From Paenibacillus monticola (GTDB lineage: Bacteria > Bacillota > Bacilli > Paenibacillales > Paenibacillaceae), in assembly GCF_009664975.1 (NCBI RefSeq), contig NZ_WJXB01000010.1, forward strand, positions 186,001-250,000: DNA of 64,000 bases, given 5' to 3'. Made by a program: the position numbers and the translations under genes. Of this stretch, positions 16,981-24,698 are shown piece by piece (within the stretch, counting starts at the first letter, position 1; the number at the start of each line of letters is the position of its first letter). The notes under the pieces are model-generated. The model worked only from the letters and a program-made list of their open reading frames with translations, had not been told where the DNA came from and did not search any database.

Positions 16981-17622
16981 TTAAACGCCCTTTATCTCTT
17001 TAAACTTCGCTACATACTTCGCAGCAAGCTCAGTTACAAGATCATAACGGCCTTCCTTGGCCGGAGCCGTAAGATTGCCGCCAATACCTACAGCGATACA
17101 GCCGTTGGCAATCCATTGTCCCATATTGTTCAGATCCACGCCGCCTGTAGGCATAATGTTCACATGTGGCATAGGTCCTTTAACTGCTTTGATATAATCA
17201 GGGCCAAAAGCGCTGCCTGGGAACAGCTTAAGCACATCTACCCCGAGCTTCAGCGCTTCTTTCATTTCACCCAGTGTCAAACAGCCAGGCATGTACGGAA
17301 TACCATACAGGTTACACATCTTCGCCGTATCTTCTTCAAAGGATGGACTCACTACAAATTCAGAGCCTGCCAAAATAGCAATTCTTGCTGTTAACGGGTC
17401 CAACACTGTGCCTGCACCAATCACTGCGCGATCTCCATATTCTGCAACCAGTCTCTTGATGGCTACATCCGCATCCGGCGTAGTAAAAGTTACTTCAATA
17501 TTGTTCAGGCCGCCTTCAATACAAGCTACGGACATCTTGAAAGCATCATCAGCACTATCAGCACGAATAACAGCTACTACACCAACCGACATTACATTTT
17601 GCAAAACTTTTATCTTCTTCAT
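16981..17622 (-). CDS. eda: 2-keto-3-deoxy-6-phosphogluconate / 4-hydroxy-2-oxoglutarate aldolase
   Basis: A 213-residue class I aldolase of the Eda/KdgA family, splitting KDPG to pyruvate and glyceraldehyde-3-phosphate. Visible active-site residues: Arg20 in VVAVIR, Glu43 in NIEVTF, the Schiff-base Lys132 in VLKLFPGSAFG, and the phosphate-binding MPTGGV at about 157-162. It is divergent from the KDG kinase gene across a 363-base regulatory region, and follows chemically from it. A palindrome spans its predicted -35/-10 region (17675-17698). ATG with GGGAG upstream. Confidence 0.95.
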   Translation of the reverse strand: MKKIKVLQNVMSVGVVAVIRADSADDAFKMSVACIEGGLNNIEVTFTTPDADVAIKRLVAEYGDRAVIGAGTVLDPLTARIAILAGSEFVVSPSFEEDTAKMCNLYGIPYMPGCLTLGEMKEALKLGVDVLKLFPGSAFGPDYIKAVKGPMPHVNIMPTGGVDLNNMGQWIANGCIAVGIGGNLTAPAKEGRYDLVTELAAKYVAKFKEIKGV

Positions 17623-17674
17623 GAATTGAACTCCCTTTCTTAGTTACCTCTATTATTGAAGTACAGCATATTAT

Positions 17675-17698
17675 ATTAGATAAACTTTTTTATCTAAT
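17675..17698 (-). promoter_or_regulatory. Palindromic operator over the aldolase promoter
   Basis: A perfect 10-bp inverted repeat, ATTAGATAAA-N4-TTTATCTAAT. On the minus strand it is followed at once by TATAAT (17670-17675), so it fills the -35 to -10 interval of a likely promoter. The core GATAAA-N4-TTTATC recurs around this cluster. Probable site of the neighbouring LacI-type regulator (inference). Confidence 0.6.
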
Positions 17699-17919
17699 TT
17701 ACTAACCACAATATAATACCACTAATAAAATAGTAATAATAATGTCGCCAACAGTCAATATATTTTTATGTGAACATGTTGATGAATTTGTAGGAAATAA
17801 CGTATAACCCCTTATATATAAAGGGATTATACAAATATAATTAAATTCCATCACACAAGTCAATTTTGTTTATTAAGCAATGTCTTATTGTACAAAACCG
17901 ATTTATATGATAATTTCAA

Positions 17920-17939
17920 AGTATAAACTATTTTATACT
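17920..17939 (+). promoter_or_regulatory. Palindromic operator before the KDG kinase gene
   Basis: A perfect 8-bp inverted repeat, AGTATAAA-N4-TTTATACT, with the same ATAAA-N4-TTTAT core and the same 4-base centre as the site at 17675. It lies 47-66 bases before the kinase start codon, just after a GATAAT -10-like hexamer (17909-17914). The rest of this 363-base gap is AT-rich with no gene seen. Confidence 0.55.
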
Positions 17940-17985
17940 AGTATGCTCAAAACTTAACTGTATAAAAATTTAGGAGGAAATTTAT

Positions 17986-18927
17986 ATGAGTAAACATTTG
18001 GATGCTGTTACTTTTGGAGAAGCAATGGCTATGTTTTATGCGAATGAACCTGGACCCTTGTCTGAGGTATTTTCATTCTCAAAAGCGCTTGCAGGTGCAG
18101 AAAGTAACGTAGCTACAGGCTTGTCTCGTCTCGAACACCCAACTGGATATGTTACCAAGCTTGGTGAAGATAACTTCGGAGAATTTATTACTCAAGCCAT
18201 GAACAAAGAGAATATTAATACAGACAGTATTACTTATACCAAAGAGCATTCCACAGGCATGTTGATCAAATCGAAGGTACTAACCGGTGATCCCAAGGTC
18301 GAATATTTCCGCAAAAATTCCGCCGCCTCCAAGCTTAGCTTGGCTGATTTTGATGAATCCTATTTCGCTTCCGCTGGACACCTGCACGTAACGAGTATCT
18401 CGTCCGCACTCTCCAAGAGCTGTCATGAGTTCTCCATTCACGCTATGGACTTTATGAAAAGCAAAGGAAAAACGGTCTCCCTCGACCCTAACCTTCGTCC
18501 AACCCTATGGCCTGATACCGAAACGATGGTGAATACCATTAATGATCTTGCTACTCGCTGTGACTGGTTCTTGCCAGGACTTAGCGAAGGCAGAATCCTC
18601 ACCGGATTGGATACGCCAGAAGAAATTGCCGCCTATTATCTAGCGCGTGGTGCTTCTCTCGTTGTAATCAAGCTGGGTCCTGAAGGCGCTTATTACAAAA
18701 CCTCTGAACAAGAAGGATATGTACAAGGCTTCAAAGTAGAGAAGGTTATTGATACTGTGGGGGCCGGCGATGGTTTTGCTGTCGGAGTAATCAGCGCCAT
18801 GCTGGAAAAGCTTCCAATAGCTGAAGCCGTGAAACGCGGAAATGCTATCGGCGCTTTAGCGGTTATGTCCCCTGGCGACATGGATGGACTGCCAACCCGT
18901 GAAGGTCTTGCGAAATTTATGAACTAG
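17986..18927 (+). CDS. kdgK: 2-keto-3-deoxygluconate kinase (PfkB family)
   Basis: A 313-residue ribokinase-type sugar kinase. It shows the PfkB N-terminal glycine-rich segment (KALAGAESNVATGLSRL, about 37-53) and the C-terminal signature DTVGAGDGFAVG with catalytic Asp262. It should phosphorylate KDG, the UxuA product, to KDPG for the divergently encoded aldolase. The specificity is inferred from context and resemblance to KdgK; fructokinase is the main alternative. AGGAGG lies upstream of the ATG. Confidence 0.9.
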   Translation: MSKHLDAVTFGEAMAMFYANEPGPLSEVFSFSKALAGAESNVATGLSRLEHPTGYVTKLGEDNFGEFITQAMNKENINTDSITYTKEHSTGMLIKSKVLTGDPKVEYFRKNSAASKLSLADFDESYFASAGHLHVTSISSALSKSCHEFSIHAMDFMKSKGKTVSLDPNLRPTLWPDTETMVNTINDLATRCDWFLPGLSEGRILTGLDTPEEIAAYYLARGASLVVIKLGPEGAYYKTSEQEGYVQGFKVEKVIDTVGAGDGFAVGVISAMLEKLPIAEAVKRGNAIGALAVMSPGDMDGLPTREGLAKFMN

Positions 18928-18952
18928 GAAGTATAGACTATAGTTACAGACT

Positions 18953-18996
18953 AAAAGAACCAGTCAAGGACACGAAAGTGTTCGACTGGTTCTTTT
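18953..18996 (+). terminator. Terminator after kdgK
   Basis: AAAAGAACCAGTC pairs with GACTGGTTCTTTT around a GAAA-capped inner stem ACACGAAAGTGT; T-rich on both sides, so it could also serve the convergent LacI-type gene. Confidence 0.8.
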
Positions 18997-19032
18997 GTTT
19001 GTTATGGGATCTGATAAATCGTTTTATCTCTC

Positions 19033-20049
19033 TTATTGAGGCGATTTCACGGATTGACCTTGCTGTAAAGCCGGAGGGAAGCGGTAGGTAATAGGTACGT
19101 AAGAGCCATTATCCTCGATACAGGAAAGCATAATCTTGGCAGCCTGCATTCCCATCTCATAAGCTGGCTGGCGGATCGTCGTAATCACCGGATTATAAAT
19201 ATGAGCGAACTCCGCATCATCAATGCCAATGACAGACAGCTGATTAGGAATGGAAATTGACCTGCGGTTCGCATATTTCAAAATTTCCGCCAGGGCGATA
19301 TCATTCGCAGCCAACAGTGCGGTAGGAGGCTGTGGCAGCTCCAAGAGACGTTCCAATTCGGCCGCCAATTCTTCTTTTGGCACGCTGCATACATATCCTT
19401 CGTGCAGAGTAAGTCCCGCCTCCTCCATCGCTTTCTTGTACCCGCTTATTCTCTCTTTGCGAGGCGTAATTCCATGTTCTCCCAGCGGAAGGGTCACCAG
19501 CGCAATTCGTTCATGACCATGCCGCACCAGCTCTCCAATCCCAATCTTAACCGCCATTTCATTGTCCAGCAGCAGACTCTGCGTGGTTACACCTTCAACC
19601 AGCCGGTCCATAAACACAAGCGGATATTGAGCTTCGATCAGTCGGCAGTAGACAGACGGATTATTGCCTGTCGGGAAAATGATCAAACCATCCACCTGAC
19701 GAGCTACCAACGTTTCGACGTAAGTGTTCTCTTTTTCCGCATTCTCATCCGCATTGCAAATAATCACCTGTATTCCGTGGCGCTGCAGTTCATTCTCTAT
19801 CGCCCGGATACATTGGATCGACAGTGAATAGTCAATATTGGCGACAATGATGCCCACCATATGCGTACGATTCTGCTTCAGGCTGCGGGCCAGGCCGTTA
19901 GGCTTATAATTCAGTTCTTCAATCACCGCAGCTATGCGGTTCCTTGTCGCTTCGCTCATATATTTATATCTTTTATTCAAAAATTGCGAGACCGTACTTT
20001 TGGACACTCCCGCCTTTTGGGCTACGTCTTCAATCGTCAGCTTTTTCAT
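19033..20049 (-). CDS. LacI-family regulator, probable KDG repressor
   Basis: A 338-residue LacI/GalR regulator from the ATG at 20049 (a TTG at 20091 is possible but has no good ribosome site). The helix-turn-helix is LTIEDVAQKAGVSKSTVSQFLN, followed by the hinge YKPNGLARSLK. The periplasmic-binding-like effector domain begins HMVGIIVANID and includes DGLIIFPTG and LLAANDIALAEILKYA. It lies beside kdgK and eda, so a KdgR-like role responding to KDG or KDPG is inferred. An inverted repeat with GATAAA half-sites upstream suggests autoregulation. Confidence 0.88.
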   Translation of the reverse strand: MKKLTIEDVAQKAGVSKSTVSQFLNKRYKYMSEATRNRIAAVIEELNYKPNGLARSLKQNRTHMVGIIVANIDYSLSIQCIRAIENELQRHGIQVIICNADENAEKENTYVETLVARQVDGLIIFPTGNNPSVYCRLIEAQYPLVFMDRLVEGVTTQSLLLDNEMAVKIGIGELVRHGHERIALVTLPLGEHGITPRKERISGYKKAMEEAGLTLHEGYVCSVPKEELAAELERLLELPQPPTALLAANDIALAEILKYANRRSISIPNQLSVIGIDDAEFAHIYNPVITTIRQPAYEMGMQAAKIMLSCIEDNGSYVPITYRFPPALQQGQSVKSPQ

Positions 20050-20081
20050 CTCTTCCGCTCCACTCTTCTCTAAAGAAAAAC

Positions 20082-20132
20082 ACTTTATCAAAAAGTATAG
20101 CTTTTTTTTAGTAAATTATCTACTGATAAAGT
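20082..20132 (-). promoter_or_regulatory. Inverted repeats before the KDG LacI regulator
   Basis: ACTTTATCA (20082-20090) and TGATAAAGT (20124-20132) are perfect inverted copies; nested inside is TTATC-N4-GATAA (20116-20129). These repeat the GATAAA/TTTATC half-site found at 17675-17698. Confidence 0.4.
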
Positions 20133-20146
20133 AACAAGCAAATACC

Positions 20147-21214
20147 TTATTGCTGTTCAAATTGATCCAGATACCATTGCTGGCCTAATTTCATACCCAT
20201 CTCCGCTGTACGCTTCTCACCTTTCACTTCGTAAATAACAGTTTCTACAGTTCCATTTATATCAATTCTAATTACAGAATCAAGCTGCTGTATATGGCCG
20301 GATTCCAGATCATACAACTTAGCATGCTGATCAAAGCCACCTTTCTTATTATCGGTGTAATTGACAAGCAAGAGCTCTTCATTCTGCTTATCAATAGCTA
20401 AATAGGATCTGTACAAGCTGAGTGAGGAATCAAAAGTAAGCAAATTTCTAGGCACAACAACCTTACTCGCTGATACCTTTCTAGTATCAATCAAAGATAG
20501 CTCCGCTTCAGTTCTTTTGTTAGTACCTAGTGTAAATGTGCCTGTTATTATCAAAGCATAATCCCCAACACCATAAATTGTCCCTAAATCATAATAGGAC
20601 TGCGCCCCACCCGCATAAAGCGGATAAGTATACACCCTGAGTGCTGTTGCTGCTGATAATTCCGGCTGATCCTTGGGGCTCAAATAAAGAGTGTAGGGCT
20701 CAGTTGGATGTGTATACTTGGGCTTTGTATAATTGACCACTGGTGGTGCCGGTGACCAGATGATACCCGCCGAGGTTTCAGCAGCATACGCTCTCTCTTT
20801 ATTCCGATCAAGCGGCAGAGGCATATAATACTTCTTGCCACTGAACTCAAACTCCGCTGAACCAATGGGTGGTACGTAATCCTTACCTGTTGCGGTTGGC
20901 GTAACAGTAGGCATTGGAGCTGCGGCCTGAAAAGGGGTTAACGGTGATGAGGCGAGATGTCCATTACGCCATTCACGGAACGGCCAAATCAGAGTACCTA
21001 ATAGAAGGAGCATCGCCAGCGCAGTAAAGACAAAACTTTTGCGTACACGGAATCGCTTATGCGTCTTAATTGAGCCTGCTGTTGCTGCTTGTTCAATCTG
21101 CGTCATGAGCGCAAGGGTGAAACCATCTTCACGGAACGGTCTTTTGCCTGCCTGGGCATACCAATCCGTCTGCCCGATCATTACATGATTCTCTTCATCT
21201 GTTCTGCGCTTCAT
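20147..21214 (-). CDS. Putative anti-sigma factor, single-pass membrane protein without zinc finger
   Basis: A 355-residue protein whose start overlaps the sigma gene's stop by four bases (ATGA), so translation is coupled. The short N-terminal cytoplasmic part (about 1-47, basic) lacks the H-x3-C-x2-C anti-sigma motif. A transmembrane segment follows at about 50-68 (SFVFTALAMLLLLGTLIW). The exterior domain is beta-rich, with many Tyr/Pro/Gly residues and DTRKVSASKVVVP and YRSYLAIDKQNEELLLVNYT segments. The anti-sigma role is inferred from operon position and topology only. Confidence 0.68.
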   Translation of the reverse strand: MKRRTDEENHVMIGQTDWYAQAGKRPFREDGFTLALMTQIEQAATAGSIKTHKRFRVRKSFVFTALAMLLLLGTLIWPFREWRNGHLASSPLTPFQAAAPMPTVTPTATGKDYVPPIGSAEFEFSGKKYYMPLPLDRNKERAYAAETSAGIIWSPAPPVVNYTKPKYTHPTEPYTLYLSPKDQPELSAATALRVYTYPLYAGGAQSYYDLGTIYGVGDYALIITGTFTLGTNKRTEAELSLIDTRKVSASKVVVPRNLLTFDSSLSLYRSYLAIDKQNEELLLVNYTDNKKGGFDQHAKLYDLESGHIQQLDSVIRIDINGTVETVIYEVKGEKRTAEMGMKLGQQWYLDQFEQQ

Positions 21215-21762
21215 TCCTGCTCCTCCTCCTCGATGATCTTTCTAACCTTGTCTCTGGCCCGGGCCAAACGTGATTTCACCGTCCCTTGAGCGATACCCAG
21301 CAGTCCGGACATTTCAGCGATAGACAGACCGTGCTGGAGATCGAGCACCAACACCTCTCTGTTTTTGTCCGGAAGCTCCATAATGATCTCCCAGATCCGA
21401 TTGGCATATTGGTTACCGAGCGCCTCTTGTTCTGCAGAAGGTGCATTGACTGCTAAGGGCTGATCACCAAGCGTTATGAATCTGCGCCAAAAGCTGTTTT
21501 TGCTCCAGCTGAAGGCCGTATTTCTGGTGATCGTCAGCAGCCAAGTTTTCACGGAAGACTGGCCACGGTATTTTCCAATATTTCGGTACGCCTTCAGGAA
21601 CACCTCCTGGCTGATATCATTCGCCTGCTCACGGCTGCGGGTTAGGAAGTAAGCATAATTCCACACATCCGGCCCGTATGTATCCATCATTTCCCGCAGT
21701 GTCATCACAGGCGCGTATGCTGCTGCATACCGCAACTCATCACTTGACATATGTATCCTCAC
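21211..21762 (-). CDS. ECF RNA polymerase sigma factor
   Basis: A 183-residue sigma factor. Region 2 is NYAYFLTRSREQANDISQEVFLKAYRNIGKYRGQSSVKTWLLTITRN (about 35-81) and region 4 is MELPDKNREVLVLDLQHGLSIAEMSGLLGIAQGTVKSRLARARDKV (about 128-173). It is the second ECF system in the window and is unlike the first in its anti-sigma partner. A textbook ECF promoter lies upstream, so the pair is probably autoregulated. ATG with GAGGTGAGG upstream. Confidence 0.92.
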   Translation of the reverse strand: MRIHMSSDELRYAAAYAPVMTLREMMDTYGPDVWNYAYFLTRSREQANDISQEVFLKAYRNIGKYRGQSSVKTWLLTITRNTAFSWSKNSFWRRFITLGDQPLAVNAPSAEQEALGNQYANRIWEIIMELPDKNREVLVLDLQHGLSIAEMSGLLGIAQGTVKSRLARARDKVRKIIEEEEQE

Positions 21763-21808
21763 CTCTTGCCCAATAAGACTTCCGAAGCTGTAAAAAGTTC
21801 CCTCTATT

Positions 21809-21834
21809 TACGTTTCGGAACTAAAATTATTTCA
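21809..21834 (-). promoter_or_regulatory. ECF-type autoregulatory promoter
   Basis: Minus strand: TGAAAT (21829-21834), exactly 16 bases, CGTA (21809-21812), about 47 bases before the sigma start. It differs by one base from the B. subtilis SigW-type consensus TGAAAC-N16-CGTA. Confidence 0.6.
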
Positions 21835-21924
21835 ATAATATTTTTTGCGCAATAAATTAAGTTATTTTACGTATCTTTTTTCGTTGATTTACGCTTAATA
21901 GATGATTATAATAACAGGAGCAAA

Positions 21925-22932
21925 GTGAATCGGGGGATTATTCTGAAAACTAAAAAAGTAACGATCACACATATTGCCAAAGCGATGGGCCTCTCGCCTG
22001 TATCCATTAGCCGCGCCTTAACCGGGCAACCCGGAATCAGCGATGATCTGAAGCAGAAAATTGTGGAAAAGGCCGCAGAAATGGGCTACATCAAGCTGAA
22101 GAAGCAGGTTTCGCCCCGTATTCTGGTACTGCACCAGAAACCTTATGAGCACGACAACAGTAATTTCAGCTACATGATGCAGGGAATTGAGCAGGCGTTG
22201 CAGAAAGCAAATACCGATTACAGCATAGAGTTCCTCGACAAGGAGAACCAGAATAAGCTGATTCTTCCTTACCGGTTGAGTAAAGGCTTCAAGTTCGATG
22301 GTGTTATTTTCATCGGCAGTTTCAATCTAGATTACGTCGCTTTAATTAATCAAAATATACGTAGCCTTATTTTTTTTACCGGCTATTCACCGGCTTATGA
22401 TTACGACAGTGTATGGTTCAGCTTCCTCAATGCCGGCTACAAACAATGCAAGTATTTGATGGACAGAGGCCATACTCGGATTGGTTTTATCGGCAAACGC
22501 AGCTTTTATCGGAATAAGGAGAAGCTAACCGGTATCACTTCGGCCTTGGAAGAGCAGGGTTTGCCTGTAGATGAGTCGCTGTTCTTTGAGGTGGATGAAC
22601 TTTTCCGTTCAAGGTTGTCCGATCTTATTACGGGTGGCCTGTTGCCAACCGCTTTTATATGCGATCATGATTTCACCGCCGTCGAGCTGATGCGGGTGCT
22701 CAATGAGCACAACATTAAGGTTCCAGAAGATGTCTCGATTCTCAGCAGCGGAAATACGGAAGTCTCGGCTTTCTCACAGCCTCCACTGACCACCATGGAT
22801 TTAAATATTGAATATTCTTGCCGAACTGTAGTCTCAACATTGCTGCAACGACTTGCCGCTCCCGAACAGCCTTCAGTGAATATTGCTGTATTAAGCACTC
22901 TTGTGGAAAGAGAATCCGTAAGAGGGTTGTGA
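21925..22932 (+). CDS. LacI-family transcriptional regulator linked to an ABC exporter
   Basis: About 335 residues from a GTG start at 21925 (ACAGGAG upstream). The helix-turn-helix VTITHIAKAMGLSPVSISRALTGQPGISDDLKQKIVEKAAEMGYI is at about 14-58. The effector domain differs from classic sugar repressors and is typical of the diverged LacI members of Paenibacillus, with DGVIFIGSFNLDYVALINQ and RIGFIGKRSFYRNKEKLTGI. It ends 26 bases before the first ABC gene and is co-directional, so it is probably co-transcribed and may control the exporter. The ligand is unknown. Confidence 0.85.
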   Translation: MNRGIILKTKKVTITHIAKAMGLSPVSISRALTGQPGISDDLKQKIVEKAAEMGYIKLKKQVSPRILVLHQKPYEHDNSNFSYMMQGIEQALQKANTDYSIEFLDKENQNKLILPYRLSKGFKFDGVIFIGSFNLDYVALINQNIRSLIFFTGYSPAYDYDSVWFSFLNAGYKQCKYLMDRGHTRIGFIGKRSFYRNKEKLTGITSALEEQGLPVDESLFFEVDELFRSRLSDLITGGLLPTAFICDHDFTAVELMRVLNEHNIKVPEDVSILSSGNTEVSAFSQPPLTTMDLNIEYSCRTVVSTLLQRLAAPEQPSVNIAVLSTLVERESVRGL

Positions 22933-22958
22933 CATACGGATTTAAAGGTGGAATTGTT

Positions 22959-24698
22959 ATGAAATCTTCTGTCTTGCTGCGTTTCTTCAAAGATCACAAA
23001 TATAGTTACGCAGCTGGTTTTATGTTTATGTTCGCTGCTTCCTTTGTTCAGACACTGTTCCCCAAATTGCTTGGCAGCGCTGTTGATCTGATGAAAGAAA
23101 GCCGTTTTGAAACCCGGCAGGTGCTGGTGCTGGTAGCGTGGATGGCACTCATCGCTGTTGGCGTCTTTGTCTGTACCTTCCTCTGGAGAAATATGATTAT
23201 CGCGAACGCGCGTAATCTGGAATGCTTTTATCGGGAAGAACTATTCCGGCATATGTTAAAGCTCTCTCCCTCTTTCTACAACACACGCAAAACCGGGGAT
23301 CTGATCGCTTACGCCATCAACGACATCTCCGCCGTCCGTATGACCTTTGGCCCAGCAACCGCGATGTCTTTTAACGGAATCGTCCTCTGCCTCTCCTCCA
23401 TTTACTTCATGTTTGCCACGGTTGATGTCCGACTAACACTTATAACGTTGTCCCCTCTGCCGCTTATTATCGTACTCATGCTGTTCACCGGTCGTAAGAT
23501 TCAGATGCGGTTCAGAACCGTTCAAGAGCAATTTGGGTTGATCTCCGACCGAGTTCAGGAGAACATATCTGGCATCCGGGTAATCAAGGCGTATGTTCAG
23601 GAGCATTCGGAGATGGAGAAATTCAGCGGGTTAAGCTCCCGTATGCTGCAATCGAACATGGATCTCATCAAAGTTTCCGCTGCGCTTCCACCCTTAATTG
23701 AATTCGGTTTTGCAGTCTGCTTTGTGTTAAATCTGGTCTTCGGAAGCCGCATGGTGCTGCGGGGAAACATTAGCATCGGTGATTTTGTCGCCTTCAACGG
23801 ATATTTAAGTCTGATTGCCAGCCCCATTGTGTCCATCGGAAGGGTCGTAACGATTTTCCAGCGCGGCATGGCCTCCCTGGGAAGATTGCATGACATCCTA
23901 TCCATTCCACCAGATATCGTCGATATTCCAAATCCGCTAAGAGTCCAGCCGTCGGGTAATATTGAGCTGTGTCATCTGACCTTTCAATATGAAGGAGCCG
24001 AGGTCCCCGCTCTTCGGGATATTTCGCTGCAGCTGCCAAAAGGGCATACATTAGGAATTATCGGTCCAACTGGTTCCGGCAAAAGCACGCTGGCCGCTTT
24101 ATTGTTCCGTTTATACAATGTGGATTCCGGACAAATTCTACTTGATAACCAGGATATCAACGAATATGCACTGGAGATTTTGCGGGAGAGCTTCGCCTTT
24201 GTTCCGCAGGAGACGTTTGTTTTTGCCGCCTCCGTCAAAGAGAATATTGTCTTCTTCAAGGACGTCTATAACGACGACGAAGTAGAGAACGCGGCCCGGC
24301 TTAGTCTTATTGCCGACAGTATTGACGGGTTCCCTGATGGATATGACACGATTCTGGGAGAACGTGGCGTTAACCTTTCCGGCGGCCAGAAACAGCGGAT
24401 GGCTATAGCTCGCGCATTAATCCGAAACCCTGCGGTCCTTATTCTGGACGATGCACTGTCCGCGGTTGACGCCGTCACAGAAGGGCATATCCTTAACAGC
24501 TTGCGGCAAACACGGAAAGGCAAGACCAACATCCTCATTTCCCACCGGATCTCGGCCATCCTGGAAGCCGATGAGATTATTGTGCTCGATAAAGGCCTGA
24601 TCCGGGAACGAGGAACACATGAACAACTGCTGAAGAAGGGAGGAATGTATTATGATATTTACACTACCCAGCAAGAAGACGGACTCCCAGCAAGTTGA
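22959..24698 (+). CDS. ABC exporter half-transporter (degenerate NBD subunit)
   Basis: A 579-residue type IV exporter subunit from the ATG at 22959 (AAAGGTGGAA upstream; open frame further upstream overlaps the LacI gene and is rejected). Six transmembrane helices (about 15-310) precede an ATPase domain: Walker A GPTGSGKST with Lys375, signature LSGGQ at about 473-477, Walker B VLILDD with Asp498 where the catalytic Glu is normal, and the switch ISHR. The Glu-to-Asp change is typical of the degenerate-site partner of heterodimers such as BmrC/BmrD. It overlaps the next gene by 47 bases. Confidence 0.92.
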   Translation: MKSSVLLRFFKDHKYSYAAGFMFMFAASFVQTLFPKLLGSAVDLMKESRFETRQVLVLVAWMALIAVGVFVCTFLWRNMIIANARNLECFYREELFRHMLKLSPSFYNTRKTGDLIAYAINDISAVRMTFGPATAMSFNGIVLCLSSIYFMFATVDVRLTLITLSPLPLIIVLMLFTGRKIQMRFRTVQEQFGLISDRVQENISGIRVIKAYVQEHSEMEKFSGLSSRMLQSNMDLIKVSAALPPLIEFGFAVCFVLNLVFGSRMVLRGNISIGDFVAFNGYLSLIASPIVSIGRVVTIFQRGMASLGRLHDILSIPPDIVDIPNPLRVQPSGNIELCHLTFQYEGAEVPALRDISLQLPKGHTLGIIGPTGSGKSTLAALLFRLYNVDSGQILLDNQDINEYALEILRESFAFVPQETFVFAASVKENIVFFKDVYNDDEVENAARLSLIADSIDGFPDGYDTILGERGVNLSGGQKQRMAIARALIRNPAVLILDDALSAVDAVTEGHILNSLRQTRKGKTNILISHRISAILEADEIIVLDKGLIRERGTHEQLLKKGGMYYDIYTTQQEDGLPAS

